A DNA stretch of 41,014 nucleotides from Lachnospiraceae bacterium (GTDB lineage: Bacteria > Bacillota > Clostridia > Lachnospirales > Lachnospiraceae). The notes beneath the pieces are model-generated. The model saw only the letters and a program-made list of their open reading frames with translations, searched no databases and was not told the origin of the DNA. The stretch covers positions 1 through 41,014 of the forward strand of contig JAJQFS010000059.1 of NCBI GenBank assembly GCA_021200995.1, given 5' to 3'. A program made the translations under genes and the position numbers. This document shows, one piece after another, positions 31,987 through 41,013 of this stretch; positions within the stretch are counted from its first letter, which is position 1, and each line of letters opens with the position of its first letter.

Positions 31987-33519
31987 ATGATCCATTTCAA
32001 CCCGAAGCTGAAAGAAAAATTAGCGGAAGCTGTGAAGGCGGTGCTGCCGATCACAACCATTGTTCTGGTGCTGTGCCTGACAATCGCACCGGTTTCACCC
32101 TCAGTTCTTTTGTGCTTTCTTGTGGGCGCGGTGATGGTCATCATCGGCATGATGTTTTTCACGCTGGGGGCGGAGATGTCCATGACGCCGATGGGTGAGA
32201 AGGTCGGCACTTACCTCACAAAGACGAAAAAGCTGTGGCTGATCGCGGGGGTGGCTTTCATTCTCGGCGTCATTGTGACAATTGCGGAGCCGGATCTGCA
32301 GGTGCTGGCGGGTCAGGTGCCGTCCGTGCCGAACATGACGCTGATTCTGGCAGTGAGCCTGGGTGTGGGGCTGTTTCTTGTGGTAGCGCTTCTGCGCATT
32401 CTGCTTGGTATTCCGTTAAGACCGCTGCTGATCTTCTGCTACGGCCTTGTTTTTGTGCTTGCCTGTTTTGTTCCGGAAGAGTTTCGCGCGATTGCGTTTG
32501 ACGCGGGCGGCGTGACCACCGGCGCCGTGACTGTACCGTTTATTATGGCGCTCGGTGTCGGTATTGCCTCCATACGAAGCGACCGCGGCGCGTCGGACGA
32601 CAGCTTCGGTCTGGTAGCGCTCTGCTCAATAGGGCCGGTGATTGCGGTTATGATTCTGGGCATCATTTATTCCCCGGAAAGCTCCGACTACGCGCTTTCC
32701 ACCATCCCGGAAATCAGCGATTCCGTGGAACTGACAAAGCTGTTTCTTAAAGAGCTCCCGGCGTACATCAAAGAAATGGCTCTGTCCATGCTGCCGGTGG
32801 TGCTGTTCTTCGGTGTGTTTGATCTTCTGGCTCTTAAGATTACCAGCCGCACGCTCAAAAAGATTCTTGTGGGCCTGGTTTATACGTACGTTGGCCTGGT
32901 GCTGTTTTTAACCGGCGCGAATGTCGGCTTCATGCCGGCCGGAAGCTATCTGGGGCAGGTCATGGCCGGGCAGAGCTGCCGTTATCTGCTCATTCCCATC
33001 GGAGCGCTGATCGGTTACTTCATCGTCAAGGCGGAGCCGGCGGTTTATGTACTGAACCATCAGGTGGAGGAAATCACGAACGGTGCCATCTCCGCGGAAA
33101 GCATGGGACGCAGCCTATCGCTGGGCATGGCGATCTCAGTCGCCATTGCCATGCTGCGGGCACTCACCGGAATCCCGATCCTGTATTTCCTGATTCCGGG
33201 CTACGCGCTGGCACTTATTTTTTCCTTTATCGTGCCGCAGATCTTCACGGCAGTTGCGTTTGACTCCGGCGGCGTGGCCTCCGGACCCATGACAGCCACC
33301 TTCCTGCTCTCCCTCTCGCAGGGTGCATGCTACGCGGTGGGCGGAAATCTGGTCTCGGATGCGTTCGGCGTGGTGGCGATGGTTGCCATGACGCCGTTGA
33401 TCACCATTCAGATCCAGGGCCTGATCTATAAGATCAGGCTTGAGCGCGAAAAGACCGGTGAGGCGTTCACGTACGCCGGCCTGGAAGCGTACGCGGATGA
33501 CGCGATTATTGAACTATAA
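31987..33519 (+). CDS. DUF1538 integral membrane protein (putative transporter)
   Basis: 510 residues made of two homologous DUF1538 halves. Each carries the repeated motif IAFDAGGVTTGAVTVPF (first half) and VAFDSGGVASGPMTATF (second half), preceded by similar loops (PEEFRAIAFD, PQIFTAVAFD). Around a dozen membrane helices are predicted by eye. GAAGGAG lies five bases before ATG 31987. It is followed after 18 bp by a PII-like gene, as is common for this family, suggesting that the partner senses a nucleotide or metabolite and gates the transporter. Substrate unknown. Confidence 0.92.
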   Translation: MIHFNPKLKEKLAEAVKAVLPITTIVLVLCLTIAPVSPSVLLCFLVGAVMVIIGMMFFTLGAEMSMTPMGEKVGTYLTKTKKLWLIAGVAFILGVIVTIAEPDLQVLAGQVPSVPNMTLILAVSLGVGLFLVVALLRILLGIPLRPLLIFCYGLVFVLACFVPEEFRAIAFDAGGVTTGAVTVPFIMALGVGIASIRSDRGASDDSFGLVALCSIGPVIAVMILGIIYSPESSDYALSTIPEISDSVELTKLFLKELPAYIKEMALSMLPVVLFFGVFDLLALKITSRTLKKILVGLVYTYVGLVLFLTGANVGFMPAGSYLGQVMAGQSCRYLLIPIGALIGYFIVKAEPAVYVLNHQVEEITNGAISAESMGRSLSLGMAISVAIAMLRALTGIPILYFLIPGYALALIFSFIVPQIFTAVAFDSGGVASGPMTATFLLSLSQGACYAVGGNLVSDAFGVVAMVAMTPLITIQIQGLIYKIRLEREKTGEAFTYAGLEAYADDAIIEL

Positions 33520-33537
33520 AAGAACCGAGGAACCCCC

Positions 33538-34236
33538 ATGAGCAGTCTTAATCTGATGGTCACCATCATCAATCGAAACCGAACCAAACGCTTCACCGAT
33601 TTCTACAGCGCCCAGGGACTGACCGTCTCCTGCATCACGCTTGGCATGGGCACGGCCTCCAGCAATATCCTCGATTATTTCGGCCTCGACGGCAGCGAAA
33701 AAGGTGTGCTCTTCCACGTTGTAACGGACGACGCCTGGAAAAAGGTCAAACGGGCGCTTCGCAGTCAAATGCAGATCGACGTGCCGGGTGTGGGAATCGC
33801 CTTTCTGGTGCCGCTTTCGAGTATCGGAGGGAAGAAAGCCTTAAATTACCTCATCAACGGACAGGAATTTCAGAAAGAGGAGGAATCAACCTTGAAAGAG
33901 ACGAAATATGAGCTTCTGACAGTCATTGCCAACCAGGGCTATACGGATATGATTATGGATGCCGCGCGTGAAGTACACGCGGCGGGTGGCACGGTAATCC
34001 ACGCACGGGGCACGGGCACGGACAGGGCTGAGCAGTTTCTGGGCGTGACGCTGGTGTCGGAGAAGGATATGGTCTTTCTCGTGGTGAAGAGCAGCCAGAA
34101 AAATGACATCATGCGCGCCATCATGGACAAGGCGGGGCTCGAATCCCCGGCGCGCAGCATCGTCTTCTCTCTCCCGGTCACGGATACGGCAGGGATGCGG
34201 CTGATAGAGGAGATGGAAGAGGAAGGACTGGCGTAA
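33538..34236 (+). CDS. PII-like (GlnB superfamily) protein, two domains
   Basis: 232 residues built of two ferredoxin-like PII-type domains. The second reads YELLTVIANQGYTDMIMDAAREVHAAGGTVIHARGTG, close to the PII opening KLVTVIV...VVKEALEEAGA. The first (LNLMVTIINRNRTKRFTDFYSAQGLTVSCITLGMGTA) is more diverged. CGAGGAA precedes the ATG. It probably binds the DUF1538 protein encoded just upstream and regulates transport. The 3' end overlaps the terminator. Confidence 0.88.
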   Translation: MSSLNLMVTIINRNRTKRFTDFYSAQGLTVSCITLGMGTASSNILDYFGLDGSEKGVLFHVVTDDAWKKVKRALRSQMQIDVPGVGIAFLVPLSSIGGKKALNYLINGQEFQKEEESTLKETKYELLTVIANQGYTDMIMDAAREVHAAGGTVIHARGTGTDRAEQFLGVTLVSEKDMVFLVVKSSQKNDIMRAIMDKAGLESPARSIVFSLPVTDTAGMRLIEEMEEEGLA

Positions 34237-34262
34237 CAGACAGCCAGTCCTTCCTCTTTTTC
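34219..34262 (+). terminator. Strong terminator overlapping the PII-like gene end
   Basis: GAGGAAGGACTGGC (34219-34232) pairs perfectly with GCCAGTCCTTCCTC (34243-34256), followed by TTTTTC. The left arm encodes the last codons of the gene. Confidence 0.93.
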
Positions 34263-34281
34263 TTTTGTTTTCAATGTTTTC

Positions 34282-36033
34282 TCAACTGAACTGACTCCGG
34301 TACAGCTGCGCATAGAAGCCATTTAATTCCAGCAGCTCCTCGTGTTTGCCCTGCTCGATGATGTGGCCATCCCGCATCACCAGGATCACATCGGCTTCAC
34401 GGATGGTGGAGAGACGGTGGGCGACGATGAAGCTCGTGCGGCCTTCCATCATGGTCGCAAAGGCCTTCTGGATGCGGATCTCTGTGCGGGTATCGATGGA
34501 GGAGGTGGCCTCGTCCAGGATCAGCATGGGCGGCAGGCAGAGCATGACGCGGGCGATGCAGAGCAGCTGCTTCTGGCCCTGGCTTAAGTTGCCGCCGTCC
34601 TCGGTCAGGACGGTGTCATAGCCCTGGGGCATGCGGCGGATAAAGCTGTCCGCGTGTGCGGCCTTTGCCGCCTGAATAATCTCTTCATCGGTCGCGTCCG
34701 GCTTGCCGTAGGCGATATTTTCACGGACGGTGCCGCTCTTTAACCACGTTTCCTGGAGCACCATGCCGTAGTTGGTGCGCAGGCTCTTACGGGTGGCGTG
34801 ACGGATGTCCGTACCGTCCACCGCGATTTTTCCTTTATTTACATCATAGAAACGCATGAGCAGGTTGATGATGGTGGTCTTGCCGCAGCCGGTTGGACCG
34901 ACTAAAGCCACTCGCTGACCCGGCTGGACTTTCAGATTCAGGTTCTTAATCAGCGGCACCTCTGGCGTATAGGAGAAATCAACCTGCTGAATGTCCACTT
35001 TTCCTGACACATCTGTCAGTGTCACCGCGTCCACGTCCTCCGGGGTGAAGGAGGGTTCATCAATTAATTCAAAGACGCGCGCCGCGCAGGCCAGAGCGTT
35101 CTGCAGCTCCGTCACCACGCCGGAAATTTCATTAAACGGCTTCGTGTACTGGTTCGCGTAGCTTAAAAACGTGGATAACTGACCCACACTCAGTACACCG
35201 CGAATAGCCGAGAACGCGCCGATAATGCCCACGCTGGCATACACGATGCTGTTCACGAAACGGGTGGCCGGATTGGTGATGGAGGAGAAAAAGATAGCGC
35301 TTAAGCTGCATTTCTGCAGTCTGCCGTTGATTTCCTCAAAGGTCTCCTGGGCCTCGTCCTGGTAACCGAAAGCCTGCACAACCTTCTGATTGCCCACCAT
35401 CTCGTCCACTAAGGAAGTCAGCTCGCCGCGGGTTTTGGACTGTAACTGAAACATCGCGTAGGTTTTCCTGGCGATGTAGCTTGCCACCAGTAATGACAGA
35501 GGTGTCACACACACCACCACAATGGCCATGCCCCAGTTCACATAAAACATAAAGCAAAGAGTTCCCACGATGGTCAGTACGCCGGTAAACAACTGCGTAA
35601 AACCCATCAATAAGCCTTCCGAAAACTGATCCACGTCCGCGATCAGGCGGCTGATGATATCGCCGGAAGCGTGGGTATCCAGATAGCTTAAGGGCAGCGT
35701 TTCCAGATGGTCAAAGGCGCGGGTACGGATGTCGCGTACAACCCGGTAAGTGATCAGGTTATTGATATGGTTCATCAGCCACTGCGCCGCAGCGCCCAGA
35801 AGGGTGATAATGACAATCCATTTTAAGATCTGAAAAATACCGTCAAAGTCCACATTATCCGGGCCGACGATTAAGTCCACCGCATTTCCGGTGAGAATCG
35901 GCACATAAAGGCTGGCAAACACATACAACGCCGCCAGGCCCAGGGATAACACCACCAGCCATTTATAAACACCGATAAAGTCCAGAATTCTGGCCAATGT
36001 GGATTTATGCTCGCTCAATTTCATTTTCGCCAT
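34282..36033 (-). CDS. ABC exporter half-transporter, catalytic-type subunit
   Basis: 583 residues. Six membrane helices (about 20-310, type IV exporter fold) precede an ATPase domain with Walker A GPTGCGKTT, Q-loop, signature LSQGQ (in place of LSGGQ), and Walker B MLILDEATSSID with the catalytic Glu. The ATG at 36033 shares its A with the stop of the upstream half-transporter, with AGGAGG before it. Together they form a heterodimeric exporter like BmrCD, TM287/288 or LmrCD. Typical cargo is drugs, lipids or peptides; here unknown. Confidence 0.95.
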   Translation of the reverse strand: MAKMKLSEHKSTLARILDFIGVYKWLVVLSLGLAALYVFASLYVPILTGNAVDLIVGPDNVDFDGIFQILKWIVIITLLGAAAQWLMNHINNLITYRVVRDIRTRAFDHLETLPLSYLDTHASGDIISRLIADVDQFSEGLLMGFTQLFTGVLTIVGTLCFMFYVNWGMAIVVVCVTPLSLLVASYIARKTYAMFQLQSKTRGELTSLVDEMVGNQKVVQAFGYQDEAQETFEEINGRLQKCSLSAIFFSSITNPATRFVNSIVYASVGIIGAFSAIRGVLSVGQLSTFLSYANQYTKPFNEISGVVTELQNALACAARVFELIDEPSFTPEDVDAVTLTDVSGKVDIQQVDFSYTPEVPLIKNLNLKVQPGQRVALVGPTGCGKTTIINLLMRFYDVNKGKIAVDGTDIRHATRKSLRTNYGMVLQETWLKSGTVRENIAYGKPDATDEEIIQAAKAAHADSFIRRMPQGYDTVLTEDGGNLSQGQKQLLCIARVMLCLPPMLILDEATSSIDTRTEIRIQKAFATMMEGRTSFIVAHRLSTIREADVILVMRDGHIIEQGKHEELLELNGFYAQLYRSQFS

Positions 36034-37772
36034 CACTGCACCTCCTCTTTGGAAAGCTGGGACAGGCAGATTTCCCTGTAAACATCGCAGTTGCTCAGCA
36101 ACACACTGTGAGTGCCAATTCCAGCCAGTTTTCCATCGTCCATCACGAGAATTATGTCCGCGTTGCGGATGGTGGACACACGCTGGGAAACGATAAACAC
36201 AGTCATGTTCTGTGTATTTTCCTTAATGGCGTGGCGCAGCGCGGCGTCGGTCGCGAAGTCCAGCGCGGAAGCCGAGTCGTCCATGATCAGGATTTCCGGC
36301 TGTTTCACCAGGGCTCTGGCGATGGTCAGGCGCTGCCGCTGGCCACCGGAAAGGTTTTTACCGTTCTGTTCGATCTCGAGTGAGAGGCCCTGTCCCTTCT
36401 GGTCCACGAACTCCCTGGCTTGGGCGGTATCGAGCGCCTGATAGATTTCCTCGTCCGTGGCGTCTTGTTTGCCCCAGCACATATTTTCTTTTAAGGTTCC
36501 TTTGAAAAGAACGGATTTCTGCGGTACGACGCCCACCTTGTCTCGCAGGGCGTCCAGCGTGTATTCACGCACATCGGTGCCGTCCACGAGGACCTGTCCC
36601 TCCCGCACGTCATAAAAGCGGGGGATTAAGTTGACGACAGAGGACTTGCCGGAGCCGGTGCCGCCGATGATGCCTACGGTCTGGCCGGGCTGTACGTCGA
36701 AGTCGATTTTTTCGAGGGAGTCTTCCTTGGCGTTTTTGTAACGGAAGAAAACATCTTTGAAGGATACGCAGGGGACTGCTTCGGCGGCCGCCATGTCCTT
36801 GCTCCCCTCAAATGTCCCACCCACAATGCTTGGCTCAATATCCATCACCGCGCTGATTCTGTTCGCGCAGACAAACGCCTTGGACATGGAGACGATCAGA
36901 TTGGCCATCTTAATCAATTCCACCAGAATCTGCGACATGTAGTTGACCAGCGCGACGGTCTCGCCCTGCGTCAGCACACCAACGCTGACCTGTTTGCCGG
37001 AAATCCAGATAATCGCCACGATGGAGAGGTTGATAATCACATAGGTGATAGGATTCATCAATGTGGAAATCTTGCCAACGAAGACCTGCGACTGCACCAG
37101 AAGGCCATTCTCCTCTTCGAAGCGCTTCGTTTCCGCCTCCTGGCGGTTGAACGCGTGGATGACGCGCACACCGGTCAGGTTTTCTCTGGTGGTGCGGGTC
37201 ACCTGATCGAGCTGCTGCTGTACTTTTTTATACAGAGGCATGCTGATGGCCATGATGCCGAAGACCACCAGGCACAGCAGCGGAATCGTGATCAGAAATG
37301 TCATGGCCGCCTTCACATTGACTGTGAAGGACATGATCATGGCCCCCAGCACAATAAACGGCGAGCGCAGCAGCAGACGCAGTGTCAGGTTTAAGCCCGA
37401 CTGCACCTGGTTCACGTCGCTGGTCATGCGGGTAATCAGTGTGGCCGTTCCAACGACATCCTGCTCGGTGTAGGACAGGGTCTGGATATGGCGAAAGAGG
37501 TCATTGCGAAGCGATGTGGAAAAGCCCACCGCCGCCTTGGCCGCGAAATACTGGGCTGTCAGGGAACAGGCCAGGCCGACGATCGCCAGCAGCACCAGAA
37601 TGCCGCCCATGCGCAGAATATAGCCTGTATCCTCGTTTTTGATACCCGTATCGATGATCTGCGCCATCACTAACGGGACAAAGAGTTCAAAGCTGGCTTC
37701 CAGCATTTTAAAGAGCGGAGCCAGGATGCTCTCCTTTCGGTATTCCTTCAGGTATTTCAGAAGTTTCCTCAT
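36033..37772 (-). CDS. ABC exporter half-transporter, degenerate-site subunit
   Basis: 579 residues with the same layout as its partner. Walker A GGTGSGKSS, signature LSGGQ (NLSGGQRQRLTIARAL), Walker B EILIMDDSASALD. The residue after Walker B Asp is Asp rather than Glu, so one of the two nucleotide sites should be non-hydrolytic, as in other asymmetric heterodimers. Its ATG overlaps the pyrC stop (TTATGAGG), so it is translated from the pyrC transcript. Confidence 0.95.
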   Translation of the reverse strand: MRKLLKYLKEYRKESILAPLFKMLEASFELFVPLVMAQIIDTGIKNEDTGYILRMGGILVLLAIVGLACSLTAQYFAAKAAVGFSTSLRNDLFRHIQTLSYTEQDVVGTATLITRMTSDVNQVQSGLNLTLRLLLRSPFIVLGAMIMSFTVNVKAAMTFLITIPLLCLVVFGIMAISMPLYKKVQQQLDQVTRTTRENLTGVRVIHAFNRQEAETKRFEEENGLLVQSQVFVGKISTLMNPITYVIINLSIVAIIWISGKQVSVGVLTQGETVALVNYMSQILVELIKMANLIVSMSKAFVCANRISAVMDIEPSIVGGTFEGSKDMAAAEAVPCVSFKDVFFRYKNAKEDSLEKIDFDVQPGQTVGIIGGTGSGKSSVVNLIPRFYDVREGQVLVDGTDVREYTLDALRDKVGVVPQKSVLFKGTLKENMCWGKQDATDEEIYQALDTAQAREFVDQKGQGLSLEIEQNGKNLSGGQRQRLTIARALVKQPEILIMDDSASALDFATDAALRHAIKENTQNMTVFIVSQRVSTIRNADIILVMDDGKLAGIGTHSVLLSNCDVYREICLSQLSKEEVQ

Positions 37773-39058
37773 AAACTCCTCCTCATGTTCTCATACACGA
37801 TTTTCCCATCACAGATCGTATACCTCACCACGCCCATCAGTTCCTGCCCGATAAACGGTGAATTTACCGCCTTCGAATGAAAATGCTCCCCCACCACGAA
37901 GCTCTCCGCCGGGTCAAAGAGCACGATATCCGCCGGGCCTCCCTCAGCCAGATATCCGCGGTCTAAGTGATACATCCGCGCCGGATTGTAGGCCATCTTC
38001 TCCATCAGCTGGCAGAGTGTCAGATACCGCGGTTCGACAAGCTCCGTAATGCAGACCGCCAGCGCCGTCTCCAGTCCGATGATACCGCTCGGCGCTTCTG
38101 TCAGCGGTTTCTCCTTCTCCTCCACACTATGAGGCGCGTGATCCGTGGCAATCAGATCAATCGTACCGTCCACCAGACCATCTATAATGGCAAGCCTGTC
38201 CGCCGTGGTGCGTAACGGTGGGTTCATCTTCGCCAGTGTGCCGTGCTCGATCACGGCATCCTCCGTCAGCGCGATATGATGGGGCGTCGCCTCGGCGTGA
38301 ATGTCGATGCTTGGATGTTCCTCCCTGGCTCTGCGGATCAGATCCACGCCCTCCTTCGTGCTGATGTGCTGGACGTCCATGCAGCAGCCGGTTTGCGCCG
38401 CAAGCACGATGTCCCGCCCGATCATACTGATCTCCGCCTGCCTGTCCGACCCGCCGATGCCGAAATAGTCCGACGCCTTCCCGCGGTTCACGCCGTTATT
38501 CGCAATAAACGCGGGATTTTCCTCATGGAAGCTGATCGGAACCTGTAACCTTGCCGTTTCGCCCATGGCCTCCAATGCCAGCTTCTCATCCATAAGCGGC
38601 ACGCCGTCATCTGTAAAGCCAACCGCACCGGCCTCTTTTAAAGCTGACATGTCTGTCAGTTTTTTGCCCTGCATGCCAACCGTAACAGTACCGCAGGTTT
38701 CCACATGGATTCCTGTCTCTTTTCCTTTATCCAGTACATACCGCACCGCCTCCACGGAGTCGATGGGCGGCTTCGTGTTCGCCATCATAACCACCGTGGT
38801 AAAACCGCCGGCCGCGGCCGCGGCCGCGCCGGTCAGAATATCTTCCTTATAAGTCAGGCCCGGATCCCGGAAATGCACATGCACATCCACTAACCCCGGC
38901 CCAGCGCAAAGCCCGCTGCCGTCGAGAATCTCCGCGCCCTCAGGCGCCTCGATCACAGGCGCAATCCTTTGTATTTTATCTCCCGAAATCAGGATATCGC
39001 CCGGCGCCTGCGTCCCGCTTTTAGGATCGAGCACTGTCACGTTTTGAATTAAAAGCAT
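37769..39058 (-). CDS. pyrC: Dihydroorotase
   Basis: 429 residues. Class I zinc amidohydrolase of pyrimidine synthesis, making dihydroorotate from carbamoyl aspartate. Metal ligands are in DVHVHFRDPG (HxH), QHISTKEGVDL and HAEATPHHI, with the last Asp in LIATDHAPHS. A run of seven alanines (GAAAAAAAGGFTTV) encoded by GCGGCC repeats lies after DILT. The ATG at 39058 has GGAGAG seven bases upstream; the frame also offers a GTG at 39073. It leads the operon with the ABC exporter and is separate from pyrKD at 15.7 kb. Confidence 0.96.
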   Translation of the reverse strand: MLLIQNVTVLDPKSGTQAPGDILISGDKIQRIAPVIEAPEGAEILDGSGLCAGPGLVDVHVHFRDPGLTYKEDILTGAAAAAAGGFTTVVMMANTKPPIDSVEAVRYVLDKGKETGIHVETCGTVTVGMQGKKLTDMSALKEAGAVGFTDDGVPLMDEKLALEAMGETARLQVPISFHEENPAFIANNGVNRGKASDYFGIGGSDRQAEISMIGRDIVLAAQTGCCMDVQHISTKEGVDLIRRAREEHPSIDIHAEATPHHIALTEDAVIEHGTLAKMNPPLRTTADRLAIIDGLVDGTIDLIATDHAPHSVEEKEKPLTEAPSGIIGLETALAVCITELVEPRYLTLCQLMEKMAYNPARMYHLDRGYLAEGGPADIVLFDPAESFVVGEHFHSKAVNSPFIGQELMGVVRYTICDGKIVYENMRRSL

Positions 39059-39102
39059 CCGTGTTCTCTCCACTTTCTCCAGAATTTGTCATCTCAGTGT
39101 TA

Positions 39103-39177
39103 CTGTTCACGGCCATCAGAAAGTCAAATCAAGATCGTCATTGCTCACACATAAGATATTGTTTTGATCGTGAACAG
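39103..39177 (-). repeat. 75-bp inverted repeat in the pyrC upstream region
   Basis: CTGTTCACG (39103-39111) and CGTGAACAG (39169-39177) flank a 57-bp interior, with a further partial pair AATCAAGAT/TTTTGAT. It lies about 45 bp before the pyrC start and could be an operator pair or leader stem. A smaller stem ATCTG/CAGAT lies at about 39188-39207. No PyrR box was recognised. Confidence 0.5.
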
Positions 39178-39323
39178 CAGCACACTAGTTCATCTGTTTT
39201 TTTAAGCAGATATAGTGTACCTTTTTTATTGCAAAATGTACAGAGAAATTTTTATCCCAAAGCACTGTCGGCACAGCCGCCGGAAAAGTCCTGCTTTCGC
39301 AAATAAATCATACCGGCAGCTTT

Positions 39324-39761
39324 TTATTTCCAGTACATCGGCATCTCTTCCTCCAGCGCCTGCGTCCGCAGCACAATATACGCGTACTGCGCCTCATTGA
39401 TTCTCTCCTCTCCCGCTGCGGGTCCGATCAGGGACGTGTCCACCAGCACCCCGTTTTCCCTCAGGAAAAAATCATTCACCACGATCGTATATCCGCTGTT
39501 TTCCTGCTTCCCGTAACCGATGCACACATACAGGTATTCATTATCCGTATAGGTCATCTGAAACGCCTCCTCATACCGCTCCTTAATTAACGGCAGAAGC
39601 TCCTCCGGAATCCGGTCCTCATCCAGAATCACGTACTCCAGATCCTCCACCTTTTCTCCCGCGCCAGAATTGACCTCCGCTACGCTGCAGGCTGTCAGGA
39701 ATGCCACTGCCATAAACAGGACCGTTGCTGTCACCAGTATACTTCTCGGATATTTTTTCAT
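39324..39761 (-). CDS. Putative lipoprotein, PrcB-like C-terminal domain
   Basis: 145 residues. A lipoprotein signal (MKKYPRSILVTATVLFMAVAFLTAC, lipobox LTAC) is followed by an acidic domain whose C-terminus (GKQENSGYTIVVNDFFLRENGVLVDTSLIGP...YAYIVLRTQ) resembles the PrcB protease-complex domain. The ATG at 39761 follows GGAGCG at a long spacing (about 12); an in-frame ATG at 39812 lacks a signal peptide at the right place. Function unknown; the family call is moderate. Confidence 0.75.
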   Translation of the reverse strand: MKKYPRSILVTATVLFMAVAFLTACSVAEVNSGAGEKVEDLEYVILDEDRIPEELLPLIKERYEEAFQMTYTDNEYLYVCIGYGKQENSGYTIVVNDFFLRENGVLVDTSLIGPAAGEERINEAQYAYIVLRTQALEEEMPMYWK

Positions 39762-39842
39762 AAAAAAAATAAACGCTCCGCGATTTTGGTACAGTATATG
39801 CGTTATATTCAAAGAGCTATGCCCGCCGCTGGAATAAAATCA

Positions 39843-39871
39843 TTGCTTTTTGCAGGTCAACCGATTATACT
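39843..39871 (+). promoter_or_regulatory. Promoter of the acyltransferase gene
   Basis: -35 TTGCTT (39843-39848), 17 bp, -10 TATACT (39866-39871), leader about 100 nt. Confidence 0.75.
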
Positions 39872-39977
39872 GTTACTGTGTTTTCAGGTGTCATTACCGT
39901 ACATCTCAAATCTGTTCAGAGCTCATAACCGCGGTGGCAGCCTGAGCATCAATATTCCCAAGAAGGATCTTTCAGCC

Positions 39978-40718
39978 ATGATACGAAGCATACTTGTTTT
40001 AGGATCGATCATTTTATTTCTTATTCTGACCATCCCTGTCCTGATCGTTTTTCATTTTCTGTACAGAAAATACCCTGAAAAAATAGACCTGATCAGCCTG
40101 CACATGATCCAGTGTATCCTGCGCATTACTCTATTCTTAAGCGGTACGAAGCTGACAGTGCTCGGAGAGGAAAATGTGCCGAAGGATCGCCCCGTCGTCT
40201 ACATCGGCAACCACACCAGCTATTTTGACGTAGTCATCGGTTATACCCGGGTACCCGGTCCAACCGGTTTTGTCGCCAAGGACAGCATGGGCAAAATTCC
40301 CCTGTTAAACCTGTGGATGCTCCGTGGAAAATGTGTCTTTTTAAACCGTGACAACGTCAAGGAAGGGCTGAAATCCATCTTGGAAGCCATCAAAGAAGTA
40401 AAGGAAGGCGTTTCCATCTACATCTTCCCGGAAGGAACCCGCAACAAGACCCCCGACACATTCATGGAATTTAAAGAAGGAAGTTTCAAAATCCCCGAAA
40501 AGAGCGGCGCGCCCATCATTCCGGTAACCTTTGTCAATTCACATGCCATCTATGAAGACCACAAACCATTCATCCGCCGCGCGCATGTGGTCGTGGAGTA
40601 CGGAAAGCCGATTGATGTGAGCTCGCTGGATAAGGAAACGAAGAAGCACATGGGCGCCTATGTTTCCAGTATTCTTCATGAGACGTATGAAAAAAATAAG
40701 GCGGCCTACTTTTCGTAA
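39978..40718 (+). CDS. plsC: 1-acyl-sn-glycerol-3-phosphate acyltransferase (PlsC family)
   Basis: 246 residues. One or two N-terminal membrane helices (MIRSILVLGSIILFLILTIPVLIVFHFLY) are followed by the acyltransferase core with NHTSYFD (HX4D, catalytic), GKCVFLNRD, FPEGTRN (phosphate binding) and IPVTFVNS. It makes phosphatidic acid for membrane lipids. The ATG at 39978 has AAGGA ten bases upstream; upstream in-frame ATGs precede the promoter and are rejected. Monocistronic by its own promoter and terminator. Confidence 0.93.
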   Translation: MIRSILVLGSIILFLILTIPVLIVFHFLYRKYPEKIDLISLHMIQCILRITLFLSGTKLTVLGEENVPKDRPVVYIGNHTSYFDVVIGYTRVPGPTGFVAKDSMGKIPLLNLWMLRGKCVFLNRDNVKEGLKSILEAIKEVKEGVSIYIFPEGTRNKTPDTFMEFKEGSFKIPEKSGAPIIPVTFVNSHAIYEDHKPFIRRAHVVVEYGKPIDVSSLDKETKKHMGAYVSSILHETYEKNKAAYFS

Positions 40719-40735
40719 GCCGCCATCGTTTTGCA
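40700..40735 (+). terminator. Terminator of the acyltransferase gene
   Basis: GGCGGC (40700-40705) pairs with GCCGCC (40719-40724), overlapping the stop codon, followed by ATCGTTTT. The T-run is short. Confidence 0.6.
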
Positions 40736-40755
40736 TCAGGACGGTATGCCGCCTA

Positions 40756-41013
40756 TTACAAGGCCTTGCGTCTGTATTTCCCTAAAACTATTACCACAGC
40801 TATTGCCACAGCAAGGGCGACAAACCACAAAACAATTGCCGTATCATCATCGGTTTGTGCTGGAGAAACGTATACAGCGACGCTGTCTCCAGCCGAATCT
40901 TCAGTATTCTCTATCGTATCTTCGATATTACCTGTCGTATCCTCGGTATCACCTGTTTCATCTTCAATATCACCTGTCGTATCCTCGGTATTCTCTGTCT
41001 TATCTTCAGTATC
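40756..41013 (-). CDS. C-terminal part of a repeat-rich membrane-anchored surface protein (5' end outside window)
   Basis: 85 residues enter from the right edge on the minus strand. Acidic degenerate repeats (TEDT, GDIEDE, TEDTTGN, each about ten residues) are followed by a membrane helix (TAIVLWFVALAVAIAVVIVLG) and a short basic end (KYRRKAL, TAA). This is a stalk plus membrane anchor, without an LPXTG motif. The visible repeats suggest a cell-surface protein with variable length. The ectodomain is not in the window. Confidence 0.75.
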   Translation of the reverse strand, partial: DTEDKTENTEDTTGDIEDETGDTEDTTGNIEDTIENTEDSAGDSVAVYVSPAQTDDDTAIVLWFVALAVAIAVVIVLGKYRRKAL

